Source: Chryseobacterium sp. MEBOG06 (GTDB taxonomy: Bacteria; Bacteroidota; Bacteroidia; Flavobacteriales; Weeksellaceae). From it: 64,000 nt of DNA. Where the stretch lies: contig NZ_CP084580.1 of assembly GCF_021869765.1 (NCBI RefSeq), positions 2,542,001 to 2,606,000 on the forward strand, given 5' to 3'. This document shows, piece after piece, positions 37,788-46,585 of this stretch. The translations under genes were made by a program, and so were the position numbers. The notes beneath the pieces were generated by a model. The model was not told where the DNA came from. It saw nothing but the letters and a program-made list of their open reading frames with translations, and ran no database searches. Numbering within the stretch: the first letter of the stretch is position 1; every line of letters begins with the position of its first letter.

Positions 37788-38291
37788 ATGATAACGAATA
37801 CGACTTTACACGACACAGAAGAAATTTTTGACTTATACAAAATGGCTTCTGATTATAAGAAAAAAATATCCGGTGTACAATGGCCGGAATTTGATCGGAA
37901 TATGATTGAAACTGAAATCAAAGAAAACCGTCACTGGAAAATTATTATAGACGGCCATATTGCCTGTATCTGGAGTATTACACTAGAGGATGAGCAGGTT
38001 TGGGAAGAACGTAATGCCGACCCTTCCGTTTATATTCACAGAATTGCTACCAATCCTAATTTCAGGGGACAGAAGTTCGTAGAACAAATTGCGGAATGGA
38101 CCAAAAAGTATGCATTGGAAAATAATAAATTATACGTAAGAATGGATACCACAGCAGGAAACCAAAGGCTTACCGACTATTACATAAAATGTGGGTTTTC
38201 TCATCTGGGGGCTAAAAAGATACTCAATACCCAGGGGCGTCCTGCCCATTATCATAATGCAACTATGGAGCTTTTTCAAATGAAAGTTTAA
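37788..38291 (+). CDS. GNAT-family N-acetyltransferase
   Basis: The acetyl-CoA core is IHRIATNPNFRGQKFVEQIAEWTKKYA, followed by YVRMDTTAGNQRLTDYYIKCGFSHLG. The start IRNTTLHDTEEIFDLYKMA-like opening (here ITNTTLHDTEEIFDLYKMA) is typical. 167 residues. The acceptor is unknown. Confidence 0.88.
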   Translation: MITNTTLHDTEEIFDLYKMASDYKKKISGVQWPEFDRNMIETEIKENRHWKIIIDGHIACIWSITLEDEQVWEERNADPSVYIHRIATNPNFRGQKFVEQIAEWTKKYALENNKLYVRMDTTAGNQRLTDYYIKCGFSHLGAKKILNTQGRPAHYHNATMELFQMKV

Positions 38292-38313
38292 AAAAGTTTG
38301 AATCATGAAAATA

Positions 38314-38353
38314 TTTTTTCAAGCTTCCCAGTTATACAGGAAGCTTGAAAAAA
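38314..38353. terminator. Strong bidirectional terminator
   Basis: Perfect 15-bp arms: TTTTTTCAAGCTTCC and GGAAGCTTGAAAAAA, with a 10-base loop. Runs of T flank it on both strands. It separates the convergent GNAT and M24 peptidase genes. Confidence 0.85.
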
Positions 38354-38360
38354 CTGCAGT

Positions 38361-39629
38361 TTAATACTGCGCCCTCATAAGATGGGTTGAGTTTTTATTA
38401 AGCTCAATTCCTTCATTTTCCCCTACGATTACCGTTCCTCCAAGGTTAACCAAATGTCTGTCAAAAGCACAGTTGGGCTCAAATGCAAAGCACATTCCGG
38501 CTTGCAGCACTAAATCTCTGCCGGGATTTGGTAATCTTCCTGCATTACCATATCGCATGGCTTGCGGCAGCACTTCAATACCCGGAGCTGTTCCAAATCC
38601 AATGGGGCCATAAGGATTGATACTGTGAATTAAAGGATGTACATGCCAGCCTCCTGATTCTAAAAGCGGTTTTTCCATGGTATCAACCACTTCCCCAAAT
38701 GTAACTCCGGCTTTCAAAGCGCCAAGACCTTCTTCATAGCATTCACGGGCAACAGCTGCTGCACGTTCCAGATCCGGATGGATATCTCCAACTGCTACTG
38801 CTGCCTGATGCTGGGTTTCGTACATTCCGTACAACGCAAATATTTCAGACAAAACAATATCTCCTTCCTGAATAATTCTTGGCGCCTGAGAGCGGTATTG
38901 CCAGGCAGGAGGTCCCCATCCAATATATTCAGGACCTGACCCCAATAATATTTCAGCGGTAAACCCTCCCTTTGCAATACAGGTAGAAGTGATGGCCGCA
39001 GCTACTTCAGCTTCGCTTATTCCGGGTTTAACGGTTGCCTGCATGGCATCACTCATCGCCTCACCAATGTGCGCTGCATATCTTATCAAAGCCAGCTCTT
39101 CCTCACTTTTTGAAGCCGTAAGCTTGAAGAAATCATGATAAACTGCTGTTATTTCAGCCTTAGGAAAAGCTTCAATGATTCCTTTCCATGTGCGGTGAGG
39201 CAGTGCGCCGTCAAAATAAAATGGGGGATAAGGCTCCAATCCTATAATCCCTATTTTCGGATGATCGGAAAGACCTATTGCCTTCAGCATTGCTCCGATA
39301 TTTGAACCCGTCTTGCCTACATAAATTTGCTCAGGTTCAATCCATTGCTGGTCTCCGCGTAAAGATGCCTGCATATGATCAGCAATCATCATAGATGCAA
39401 AAGTAATGATGACAGGCTTCTTATCCTTATGGAAAATGACAACAGAGCCAAGTCTGTCATTCGTAAAATAATGGTCGATACAAAATGGCGCAGGAGCAGC
39501 AGATTCTCTGTCTCCATAAATAATAAGAGTGTCCAGCTGATTTCTTTCCATGATTGTTTGTGCTATTTTCCAACGGCGGTCGCGCTCCGCCAATGATAAA
39601 GGTAATGGAATGGTCATTGATGTTTTCAT
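38361..39629 (-). CDS. M24-family Xaa-Pro peptidase-like protein
   Basis: A creatinase/prolidase-type N-domain (RRWKIAQTIMERNQLDTLIIYGDRE) is followed by a pita-bread domain (SEEELALIRYAAHIGEAMSDAM). Some metal-ligand positions can be seen: GDIVLSEIFALYG stands where the first Asp usually lies, FGEVVDTM follows, and FAFEPNCAFD near the end. The replacement of the first Asp by Glu or Ser in VLSEIFA means catalysis is not certain. 422 residues. It is divergent from an AraC-family regulator that may control it. Confidence 0.8.
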   Translation of the reverse strand: MKTSMTIPLPLSLAERDRRWKIAQTIMERNQLDTLIIYGDRESAAPAPFCIDHYFTNDRLGSVVIFHKDKKPVIITFASMMIADHMQASLRGDQQWIEPEQIYVGKTGSNIGAMLKAIGLSDHPKIGIIGLEPYPPFYFDGALPHRTWKGIIEAFPKAEITAVYHDFFKLTASKSEEELALIRYAAHIGEAMSDAMQATVKPGISEAEVAAAITSTCIAKGGFTAEILLGSGPEYIGWGPPAWQYRSQAPRIIQEGDIVLSEIFALYGMYETQHQAAVAVGDIHPDLERAAAVARECYEEGLGALKAGVTFGEVVDTMEKPLLESGGWHVHPLIHSINPYGPIGFGTAPGIEVLPQAMRYGNAGRLPNPGRDLVLQAGMCFAFEPNCAFDRHLVNLGGTVIVGENEGIELNKNSTHLMRAQY

Positions 39630-39777
39630 AACTCAATTTTTAATTTGTTTATAAGATTGAGTACAAAGTAAAAGCTTCCTGTGCCGTAGAATATTATCCG
39701 AAAAGAAGAATAAATGTGCAATAGGTTTGTTTTATTAAAATATAAATCATTCCTTTATCTGGCACATATTTCATGAA

Positions 39778-40653
39778 ATGGAAAAAACAGGTGGTATAGA
39801 AAACTATGATATATCCTTTGTATCTGAGAAGATAGGATTAAAGGATGTAGAAGGAATTGCAGTGAACAAAACAGAGGATGCAGTCAGAAAAGGACTGACA
39901 AATTATCCTCATTCCGTAAAAGGGTTTATCTGTGCTGTATGCATCAAAGGCAGGGCAGAGCTGAGAATCAATTTTCAAAAAAGGGAGCTTACTCAGGGGA
40001 CTCTTATGGTTGTATTGCCAGGATCGATGATGGAACCCATCGAAGTATCAGAAGATTTACATATAGATACTGTTTTTTTCTCCCAGGACCTGGTTTCCGG
40101 AGATTCTTTTTCGAATAATTTTATTCTTTTTCAGGAAATTCGCCAGATGCCCTGTATTTTGTTAAATGACGATTGTTTTGAAATTTTCAGAAAGCACCAT
40201 CTCAATATTTCAATGCACTATTACAGGGATCAGTCCAGAAGTAAGAAAGACATTCTTCAGTATCTTTTATTAGCTCTTCTCTCTGAGATCAAAGATCTGT
40301 ACAATGATACTACGGAGCAGAACAACCCATACACAAGAGGAAAAGAATTAACCTATGTTTTTTTTGACTTACTGTATCAATATCATAAAGAAGAAAGAAG
40401 TGTGCTTTTTTATGCTGATAAGATGAATCTTACAAGCAAATACCTAACGACTATAATCCGCAAACAAACAGGAAAATCTATTCTTAGCTGGATCAATGAA
40501 GCGGTCATTGCCCAGGCAAAATCCTTATTGAAAACAACCAATTTATCCGTCATGGAGATTACCGATATATTACATTTTACCGAATCGTCGCTCTTTTGCA
40601 GATTCTTTAAAAGACATACAGATATGACTCCATCTGTATACAGACACAGTTAA
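39778..40653 (+). CDS. AraC-family transcriptional regulator
   Basis: The N-terminal cupin sensor has VKGFICAVCIKGRAELRINFQKRELTQGTLMVVLPGS. The C-terminal HTH pair is YADKMNLTSKYLTTIIRKQTGKS and SVMEITDILHFTESSLFCRFFKRHTDMTPSVYR. It is divergent from the M24 peptidase gene (148 bases between starts) and probably controls it. The inducer is not known. Confidence 0.9.
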   Translation: MEKTGGIENYDISFVSEKIGLKDVEGIAVNKTEDAVRKGLTNYPHSVKGFICAVCIKGRAELRINFQKRELTQGTLMVVLPGSMMEPIEVSEDLHIDTVFFSQDLVSGDSFSNNFILFQEIRQMPCILLNDDCFEIFRKHHLNISMHYYRDQSRSKKDILQYLLLALLSEIKDLYNDTTEQNNPYTRGKELTYVFFDLLYQYHKEERSVLFYADKMNLTSKYLTTIIRKQTGKSILSWINEAVIAQAKSLLKTTNLSVMEITDILHFTESSLFCRFFKRHTDMTPSVYRHS

Positions 40654-40671
40654 TATAAATAATATACATGG

Positions 40672-41061
40672 CTATTTTACAGCACATTTACCACAGATTC
40701 CGCTGATGATAAAATTATATTCTTGAGGAAGAAAGGCATCAGGTAAGCTAATGTCCGGAATGGCATTTTCAATACACGTCACAGAATGACATTCTTTGCA
40801 GTTAAAATGAACATGGTTGTGAAAATGTTTTTCTGTAGTACATTTTCCACTGCATTTTGCAAAATTAACCACTCCGTCCACATTGACTATTTTGTGGATA
40901 GCTCCTTCGTTTTCAAGTCTTTCCAGAACTCTGTAAATCGTAACCCTGTTGCACAGATCCCCTAATTTCTTCTGGATATCAGAATGGGTAAGCGCTACAT
41001 CAGAGTCATTAATAAGATTAAGAATCTCTGTCTTCGACTGGGTATTTCGTATTTGTTTCAT
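40672..41061 (-). CDS. Fur-family metal regulator, probably Zur-like
   Basis: A Fur-type winged helix (ILNLINDSDVALTHSDIQKKLG, then NRVTIYRVLERLENEGAIHK) is followed by a metal-binding domain with HFHNHVHFNCKECHSVTCIEN and CGKCAVK. The CxxC pairs form the structural zinc site, and the HxHxH-like cluster the sensory site. Three operator-like sites flank this and the next genes, two just upstream of its own start, so it is likely autoregulated. The neighbouring MerC, CobW GTPase and alkaline phosphatase favour zinc over iron sensing. That choice is inference. Confidence 0.85.
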   Translation of the reverse strand: MKQIRNTQSKTEILNLINDSDVALTHSDIQKKLGDLCNRVTIYRVLERLENEGAIHKIVNVDGVVNFAKCSGKCTTEKHFHNHVHFNCKECHSVTCIENAIPDISLPDAFLPQEYNFIISGICGKCAVK

Positions 41062-41069
41062 TTTTTAAT

Positions 41070-41082
41070 GCAACAGAGTTGC
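41070..41082. promoter_or_regulatory. Zur-type operator, copy 1
   Basis: GCAAC-AGA-GTTGC is a perfect palindrome eight bases upstream of the Fur-family start. Two more near-copies lie nearby. Confidence 0.6.
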
Positions 41083-41109
41083 TTTATTTAAAAATTAATA
41101 TCTACTTTT

Positions 41110-41122
41110 GCAACAAAGTTAC
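41110..41122. promoter_or_regulatory. Zur-type operator, copy 2
   Basis: GCAAC-AAA-GTTAC, one mismatch from the palindrome, in the intergenic region upstream of the MerC gene. The first two sites could serve both divergent transcripts. Confidence 0.55.
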
Positions 41123-41150
41123 GATAAGAAATTTAAATCTTCTATACCTC

Positions 41151-41489
41151 ATGAAATCAAAAATACTTGACACCATAGGAATATCAGCAGCTGTACTCTG
41201 TCTTATTCACTGCATTATTTTTCCTTTATTAATGATCATTCCTTTAGGTATATCACACAATCCTTACATTGATCTGGCATTCCTGCTTATAGGAGCTGTT
41301 GTGGTCTTCAGAATCACGAGATCTATGGCCAACCGATGGCTAAAGCTTTTATTCTGGCTTTCCATTGCCTTTATTTCAATATCGGTAATGGCGGATCTGA
41401 TATTTGAAGTCCATATTCCTCTCATCTATGTAGGAGCAGCAGGATTGATCTCCGGGCACATCATCAATTTTAAAAATCATAAACACTAA
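41151..41489 (+). CDS. MerC-domain membrane protein
   Basis: 112 residues from the ATG at 41151. An upstream TTG start would cover the operator site and is rejected. Four membrane helices. The first carries CLIHCIIFPLL, the paired-cysteine metal-binding signature of MerC, with GAAGLISGHIINFKNHKH at the end. MerC-domain proteins in Bacteroidota probably handle zinc or another metal, since no other mercury genes are present. The next gene starts 12 bases later. Confidence 0.85.
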   Translation: MKSKILDTIGISAAVLCLIHCIIFPLLMIIPLGISHNPYIDLAFLLIGAVVVFRITRSMANRWLKLLFWLSIAFISISVMADLIFEVHIPLIYVGAAGLISGHIINFKNHKH

Positions 41490-41501
41490 TTATTTACAGA
41501 T

Positions 41502-42701
41502 ATGACTAAACTTCCTGTAACCGTACTGAGCGGTTTTCTCGGAGCCGGAAAAACCACTTTACTGAACCATATTCTTCATAATAAAGAAGGATTAAAAGTA
41601 GCAGTGATCGTTAATGACATGAGTGAAATCAACATTGATGCCCGTCTGGTAGAAAACCAGAATACACTTTCCAGAACAGAAGAAAAGCTCGTAGAAATGA
41701 GCAATGGGTGCATCTGCTGTACCCTCCGGGAAGATCTGATGGTAGAAGTAGAACGCCTGGCGATGGAAAACCGCTTCGACTATCTGCTTATTGAAAGTAC
41801 GGGGATCAGTGAACCCGTTCCGGTGGCTCAAACCTTTACCTACATCGATGAAGACAGTGGTATAGACCTATCCCGGTTCAGCTATGTAGATACTATGGTA
41901 ACTGTAGTGGATTGCTTTAATTTCATGAAAGATTTTGGCTCGGGTGAGCTTCTTACTGACCGTGATCTTACCGATATGGAAGGAGATAACAGAACCATCG
42001 TGAACCTTTTGACCGATCAGATAGAATTTGCCAATGTGATTATTTTAAATAAAACAGATCTTGTGGATTCGGAAACATTGAGTTTTTTAAAAGCAGCAAT
42101 ACAGAAATTAAGCCCTGAGGCTAAAATTATCCATTCTGAATTCAGTCAGATTGATGTAAAAGAAATCATCAATACAAGACTTTTTGATTTTGATAAAGCC
42201 CAGTCCTCTGCAGGATGGCAAAAAGAGTTAGAGGCGGGGCATCACACCCCTGAAACAGAAGAATATGGTATCAGTTCAATGATATTCAGAGATAAAAGAC
42301 CATTTCACCCTATGAGACTGTGGGGATATCTTAATGATACGTATCCTGAAGGGGCACTCAGGGCCAAAGGTTTATTCTGGCTTGCTTCGCGGCCGGATGA
42401 TGCGCTTAATTTTTCTCAGGCAGGAGGCTCATTCCGTTTAGAAAAGGCTGGAGTCTGGTGGTGCAGTATGCCTATGAGCCAGAGGGCGCATTATGCTTCG
42501 TTTATAGAAAATCAGGATTTCATTGAAGGCAGATGGGATAAAGACTGGGGAGACAGAGTCAATGAACTTGTCTTTATAGGACAGAATCTGGATAAGGATC
42601 AGATGCTTGAAGACCTTCAGAAATGCCTTATTACTCCTGAGGAAAAAGCATTTGTAAACAGGAAAGATTTTTTTCAGGATCCTTTCCCTAAAGAAATTTA
42701 A
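41502..42701 (+). CDS. CobW/G3E GTPase, likely zinc metallochaperone
   Basis: The G1 loop is [16 protein letters not shown], followed by [15 protein letters not shown] and NKTDLVD (G4). The metal-binding [11 protein letters not shown] carries the CxCC motif. The C-terminal CobW_C domain runs from about residue 260 on, with [11 protein letters not shown]. 399 residues. Such proteins (ZNG1/ZigA type) deliver zinc to client enzymes under zinc limitation. Zur control of the operon fits. The client is unknown; the alkaline phosphatase just downstream is one candidate. Confidence 0.9.
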   Translation: MTKLPVTVLSGFLGAGKTTLLNHILHNKEGLKVAVIVNDMSEINIDARLVENQNTLSRTEEKLVEMSNGCICCTLREDLMVEVERLAMENRFDYLLIESTGISEPVPVAQTFTYIDEDSGIDLSRFSYVDTMVTVVDCFNFMKDFGSGELLTDRDLTDMEGDNRTIVNLLTDQIEFANVIILNKTDLVDSETLSFLKAAIQKLSPEAKIIHSEFSQIDVKEIINTRLFDFDKAQSSAGWQKELEAGHHTPETEEYGISSMIFRDKRPFHPMRLWGYLNDTYPEGALRAKGLFWLASRPDDALNFSQAGGSFRLEKAGVWWCSMPMSQRAHYASFIENQDFIEGRWDKDWGDRVNELVFIGQNLDKDQMLEDLQKCLITPEEKAFVNRKDFFQDPFPKEI

Positions 42702-42719
42702 AATTAACGATTTATTAAT

Positions 42720-42732
42720 GCAACAAAGTTTC
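42720..42732. promoter_or_regulatory. Zur-type operator, copy 3
   Basis: GCAAC-AAA-GTTTC, two mismatches from the perfect palindrome, 46 bases upstream of the alkaline phosphatase start. It shares TGCAACAAAGTT with copy 2. Confidence 0.5.
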
Positions 42733-42778
42733 GATAAAAGGATAAATGAAATAACTTGCAGTCATATTTTTTAAGAAA

Positions 42779-44173
42779 ATGGATAGAAGAAAATTTCTAA
42801 AGGGTTCAGCATTACTTTCCGGTGTTCTTACTTTATCACCATTTGAACTTTTCAATGCTAAAGATAAGATTAGTCATAACACTATTGGGAAGGCAAAAAA
42901 TATCATATTTATGGTCAGTGACGGGATGAGTCTCGGTACACTTTCTATGGCAGACCTTTATTCAAGAAATATTTGGGGAAAAGAGAGCAACTGGATGAGT
43001 CTTTATCATGAGAAGAAGGTTTCCCGTGCATTGATGGATACTGCCTCCGCAAGTTCTATTGTAACAGATTCTGCAGCAGCAAGTTCTGCTTTCGGAGGTG
43101 GAATAAGGGTAAAAAACGGGGTACTGAATATAGGCGCTAACGGAGAAAGACATCTGCCCATCTGGCAAAAATTCAAAAAAGCGGGTAAAAAAACAGGCTG
43201 TGTTACCACAGTTACCATTACTCATGCAACGCCGGCAGGTTTTTGTGTTAATTCCGCACAGAGAAATGCTGAGCCAGAGATTGCAGAAATGTATGCTGAT
43301 CTTGAAATTGATGTTCTGATGGGTGGTGGTGACGAGTTTTTTAATCCTGAAAAAAGAGAAGATAAAAAAGATCTGTACGCTGTATACCGGAAAAAAGGAT
43401 ATCAAATCCTTAAAAACCGGGCTGATCTTAAAAGCATAAACCAAAAGGGAAAAACCCTGGGAATATTCAATACCGGAGCTTTACCATACAGTATAGACAG
43501 AGCCAGTCTTTCAGAATATAAAGAAACACCTACACTGGCAGATATGGCTAAAACAGCAATTGACCAGATGAAAGACCATCCAAACGGTTTTGTTCTTCAG
43601 ATAGAAGGCGGAAAAGTAGACTGGTCTGCCCATGCCAATGATGTGGCTGCTCTTATCCATGATCAGCTTGCCTTTGATGAAGCAGTAAAAGCAGCAGTAG
43701 ATTTTGCCGAAAAAGACGGAAATACATTGGTAATCATCACTACAGATCACGGAAATGCAAATCCCGGAACGATCTATGGAAATGATGCGACCAAAAACTT
43801 CAACAGTATCTCGGATTATAAATACACGAATGAATATCTTCTCAACAAAATTCACAAAGAGTATTCTGAAAAAGATATCAAAGACTGGCTCTATGAAGGA
43901 AATAAAATTGTACTGAATGATGATGAAGCCCAACATCTCCGCAGTTTCTATAACGGGCTTGAAAAGGAAGATGGTCTCTATAATTATAAAAAACTGCCTT
44001 TCAAGCTATACTCTGAGATTCAGAAAAAACATAATTCTGTAGGATGGATCAGTATGGATCATTCCGGGGACTATGTGGAAGTAGCCGCTTATGGCCCCGG
44101 CAGTGAACTTTTGATGCCTTTTGTTAAAAATACAGATCTGCATTATTTAATGCTGAAAGCTTCACATATATAA
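42779..44173 (+). CDS. Alkaline phosphatase, probable Tat-exported
   Basis: The start MDRRKFLKGSALLSG is a twin-arginine signal. The catalytic Ser is in VTDSAAASSAFGGG. Metal ligands are visible in FMVSDGMSLG, IEGGKVDWSAHANDVA, TTDHGNANPG and MDHSGDYVEVAAYGPGSE. This is the PhoA-type zinc/magnesium enzyme of about 460 residues. It probably releases phosphate from esters in the periplasm. Here it has its own Zur-like operator, so it belongs to the zinc-limitation set, not, or not only, to a phosphate regulon. Confidence 0.9.
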   Translation: MDRRKFLKGSALLSGVLTLSPFELFNAKDKISHNTIGKAKNIIFMVSDGMSLGTLSMADLYSRNIWGKESNWMSLYHEKKVSRALMDTASASSIVTDSAAASSAFGGGIRVKNGVLNIGANGERHLPIWQKFKKAGKKTGCVTTVTITHATPAGFCVNSAQRNAEPEIAEMYADLEIDVLMGGGDEFFNPEKREDKKDLYAVYRKKGYQILKNRADLKSINQKGKTLGIFNTGALPYSIDRASLSEYKETPTLADMAKTAIDQMKDHPNGFVLQIEGGKVDWSAHANDVAALIHDQLAFDEAVKAAVDFAEKDGNTLVIITTDHGNANPGTIYGNDATKNFNSISDYKYTNEYLLNKIHKEYSEKDIKDWLYEGNKIVLNDDEAQHLRSFYNGLEKEDGLYNYKKLPFKLYSEIQKKHNSVGWISMDHSGDYVEVAAYGPGSELLMPFVKNTDLHYLMLKASHI

Positions 44174-44220
44174 GACAACATATTTTTTACACACAGTATA
44201 CATTTTTTAACAGATTTGAG

Positions 44221-44250
44221 AAACAGAGCGGATAACTTTCGCTCTGTTTT
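44221..44250 (+). terminator. Intrinsic terminator after alkaline phosphatase
   Basis: Perfect 10-bp arms AAACAGAGCG and CGCTCTGTTT, with a TTTTGTTTT tail. Confidence 0.75.
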
Positions 44251-44394
44251 GTTTTGAGAGAGCGTTTCAAAGGAGTATTTATTATCATAGCTTAGGTATT
44301 TTTACTTATCTCACTTTAAGTAGAAGTACTATTGTGTTTTTTAAAAAACAGAGGTAACTTTATAGTATAAAAATAACCTTTAAATACTCATATT

Positions 44395-45717
44395 ATGAAC
44401 CATGTAAAATACAGAGTAGGAAAATGGCTTCCCTCTGACAGAGAATTTCTCAACAGCTGGATAGAGAAAAAAGTGAATCAGGTAAAGCACAACAAGCTAC
44501 CCTTAAGCCCCGCCGTTGCAGACCTTCGGGATGCCATATACAATGATCCCGTTTTATACATGAGTTTTACCAGTATGTATGATGAAATTCCGCAAGGATA
44601 CAATGAACCTGTGAAAAACTTTGAAACAATGCTGCTGATCATCAATCAGGTGCTGCAGGAAGCTCCCTGCTACAGTACTATAGAAGACAGTATTGGCCTG
44701 GTAGGTTTCCCGATCAATGCTATTGTTGACTGGGCGATGGGCACACAGGCAGGATATTTAACATTTCTTCATCCTGTAGTTAATCAAAAGCTAAGTGTTA
44801 TTTTAGGAGAATGGAAAACCTTTCTGGAGACGCCCGCATCACAATATGTTCTGGTAGAAGGTCCTGTAAAACAGCCACAACCTGATTATACCAATCCTAT
44901 CGGCTGGTTTTCGCCGGATGCTTTAGAAGCTATTGCAGCAATGGATCCCCTGAGAGGTCAGGGAAGTAATCCGGAAGATGCCTTAAAGAATTTCATATAC
45001 AACTACCAGTGCCAGCCCAATCAGCCTCATTTTGGGTTTAAGAGCTGGGATGATTTTTTTACCAGAGAGTTTAATCCCGGTATACGGGAGGTAAGTCCGG
45101 AAGATCAGGATCCTTCGGTGATTGTCAATGCCTGCGAATCTGCACCCTATAACTGCGTGACGAATGCAAAAATGAAAGATAAATTCTGGATGAAAGGACA
45201 GCCTTATTCCCTGCTTGATATTATGAATCATCATGAACTGGCTCAGCAGTTTGGTGATAACAGTACTGTTTATCAGGCGTTTTTATGTGCAAAAACATAT
45301 CATAGATGGAATAGCCCTGTAGATGGCAGAGTAGTGGCTATCCAGAACGTTCCGGGAACATATTATGCTGAAGCTCCCATCGAAGGCTATGATCCTTCAG
45401 GACCTAATGATTCTCAGGGTTACATTACAGAATTGGCAGCCCGTGCACTGATATTCATTCAGTCGGATAACGAAAAAATCGGACTGATGTGCTTTGCAGC
45501 AATTGGCATGGCAGAAGTTTCCAGCTGTGAGATTACTGTACAGGAAGGACAACGTATTAAAAAAGGTGATCCTATCGGTACATTTCATTTCGGTGGTTCC
45601 ACACATTGTCTGATCTTTAGACCGGAAGTTCATATTAACTTTGATTTTCATGGCCAGACTCCCTGTTTAAATACGTATAATATTCCTCTAAAAGCAAGAA
45701 TTGGAGTTGTTGGATAA
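44395..45717 (+). CDS. Phosphatidylserine decarboxylase-like protein
   Basis: The N-terminal about 150 residues match the domain found in front of some PSD-like enzymes (WLPSDREFLNSWIEKKVNQV). The PSD fold follows: WDDFFTREFNPGIREV, the catalytic-type KTYHRWNSPVDGRVV, MCFAAIGMAEVSSCEITV, and HFGGSTHCLIFRP, where GGST replaces the usual LGST cleavage motif that makes the pyruvoyl group. The 440-residue length and this extra domain match the PSD-like family seen in fungi and some bacteria. It may not use phosphatidylserine. Confidence 0.82.
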   Translation: MNHVKYRVGKWLPSDREFLNSWIEKKVNQVKHNKLPLSPAVADLRDAIYNDPVLYMSFTSMYDEIPQGYNEPVKNFETMLLIINQVLQEAPCYSTIEDSIGLVGFPINAIVDWAMGTQAGYLTFLHPVVNQKLSVILGEWKTFLETPASQYVLVEGPVKQPQPDYTNPIGWFSPDALEAIAAMDPLRGQGSNPEDALKNFIYNYQCQPNQPHFGFKSWDDFFTREFNPGIREVSPEDQDPSVIVNACESAPYNCVTNAKMKDKFWMKGQPYSLLDIMNHHELAQQFGDNSTVYQAFLCAKTYHRWNSPVDGRVVAIQNVPGTYYAEAPIEGYDPSGPNDSQGYITELAARALIFIQSDNEKIGLMCFAAIGMAEVSSCEITVQEGQRIKKGDPIGTFHFGGSTHCLIFRPEVHINFDFHGQTPCLNTYNIPLKARIGVVG

Positions 45718-45751
45718 GCAAATCAATAATCATTTAGTAACTATAAGTTCC

Positions 45752-45782
45752 AAAAAGACAGAGAATTATTTTCTGTCTTTTT
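45752..45782 (+). terminator. Intrinsic terminator after the PSD-like gene
   Basis: Perfect 11-bp arms AAAAAGACAGA and TCTGTCTTTTT. The rest of the gap to 46043 is AT-rich with no recognised feature. Confidence 0.75.
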
Positions 45783-46043
45783 ACTTTTACGACAGAAAGT
45801 AAGAAACTTATTCCAAATTCGATAAAAGCAATGATATCAGCAGATTAATCTCTTAGTTATCAGGCAATCAGATGAATATTAAATACGAAATTAATTTTTA
45901 AACTCAAATTTTCAATTTTTCTATCTGAATGGTCTTGCTATTTTTAATTACAGAAAGACAAGCTGATTAAAATTTCAGAAATACGCTGCCGGAACATTTA
46001 ATAAAAAAAAGGTATATTTACATACACCATAAAATTTATTAAT

Positions 46044-46532
46044 ATGTCATTCATAACACCAGAAGGAGCCAGAAAGGCTCAACTCGACTTATCTGAGAGG
46101 ACAACTGTAGCCAATGCACTTCTTGCAGGTACAGAAAATATTTCAAAGTATAACACAGGAGTTTGTCATGATGTGGTAGCCTATGCCTTGTATATGCGGG
46201 GTGCCAGAATAAGCCCCACTGAACTTGCAGAATCAACGGGACAAAGATGGTTAAACAAATTCAACTATTTGGGAGGCCAAAAGTGGAACGGATATTCTGT
46301 AATTCCTAAGGGAAAAGCAATTGGTTTCTATAGAGTTATAGACAAAACATTCTTTCATTCTGCGATCAGTACAGGCCACATGAATCAAATCCGTTCTGTA
46401 AATGGATTTAAATTAGGTTCAGCCTGGAACATTCATGCCGACATGAAATATGAATTAGGAAAAATAGATCCTACGGACGGTACTTTTATGTATGATGGTA
46501 CCAAAGTAGAAGTTTATATCTCTGACCTATAA
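46044..46532 (+). CDS. Hypothetical protein, possible papain-fold (NlpC/P60-like) enzyme
   Basis: 162 residues, no signal peptide. NTGVCHDVVAYALYMRG has a Cys near residue 41 at the start of a helix, as in NlpC/P60-like and other papain-fold enzymes. GKAIGFYRVIDKTFFHSAISTG gives a candidate His at about 105 in a beta strand, and SAWNIHADM a further polar residue. The order Cys-helix then His-strand fits, but the similarity is weak. Small exported effectors of this kind are known in Bacteroidota. No immunity gene is adjacent. I do not recognise the family. Confidence 0.5.
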   Translation: MSFITPEGARKAQLDLSERTTVANALLAGTENISKYNTGVCHDVVAYALYMRGARISPTELAESTGQRWLNKFNYLGGQKWNGYSVIPKGKAIGFYRVIDKTFFHSAISTGHMNQIRSVNGFKLGSAWNIHADMKYELGKIDPTDGTFMYDGTKVEVYISDL

Positions 46533-46540
46533 TATCTCTA

Positions 46541-46564
46541 TCAAAAGATAATAACATCTTTTGA
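46541..46564. terminator. Hairpin between convergent genes
   Basis: Perfect 9-bp arms TCAAAAGAT and ATCTTTTGA with a 6-base loop. It lacks a T-run on the plus strand. Confidence 0.4.
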
Positions 46565-46585
46565 AAAGTAGGTAATGGCAGGAAA

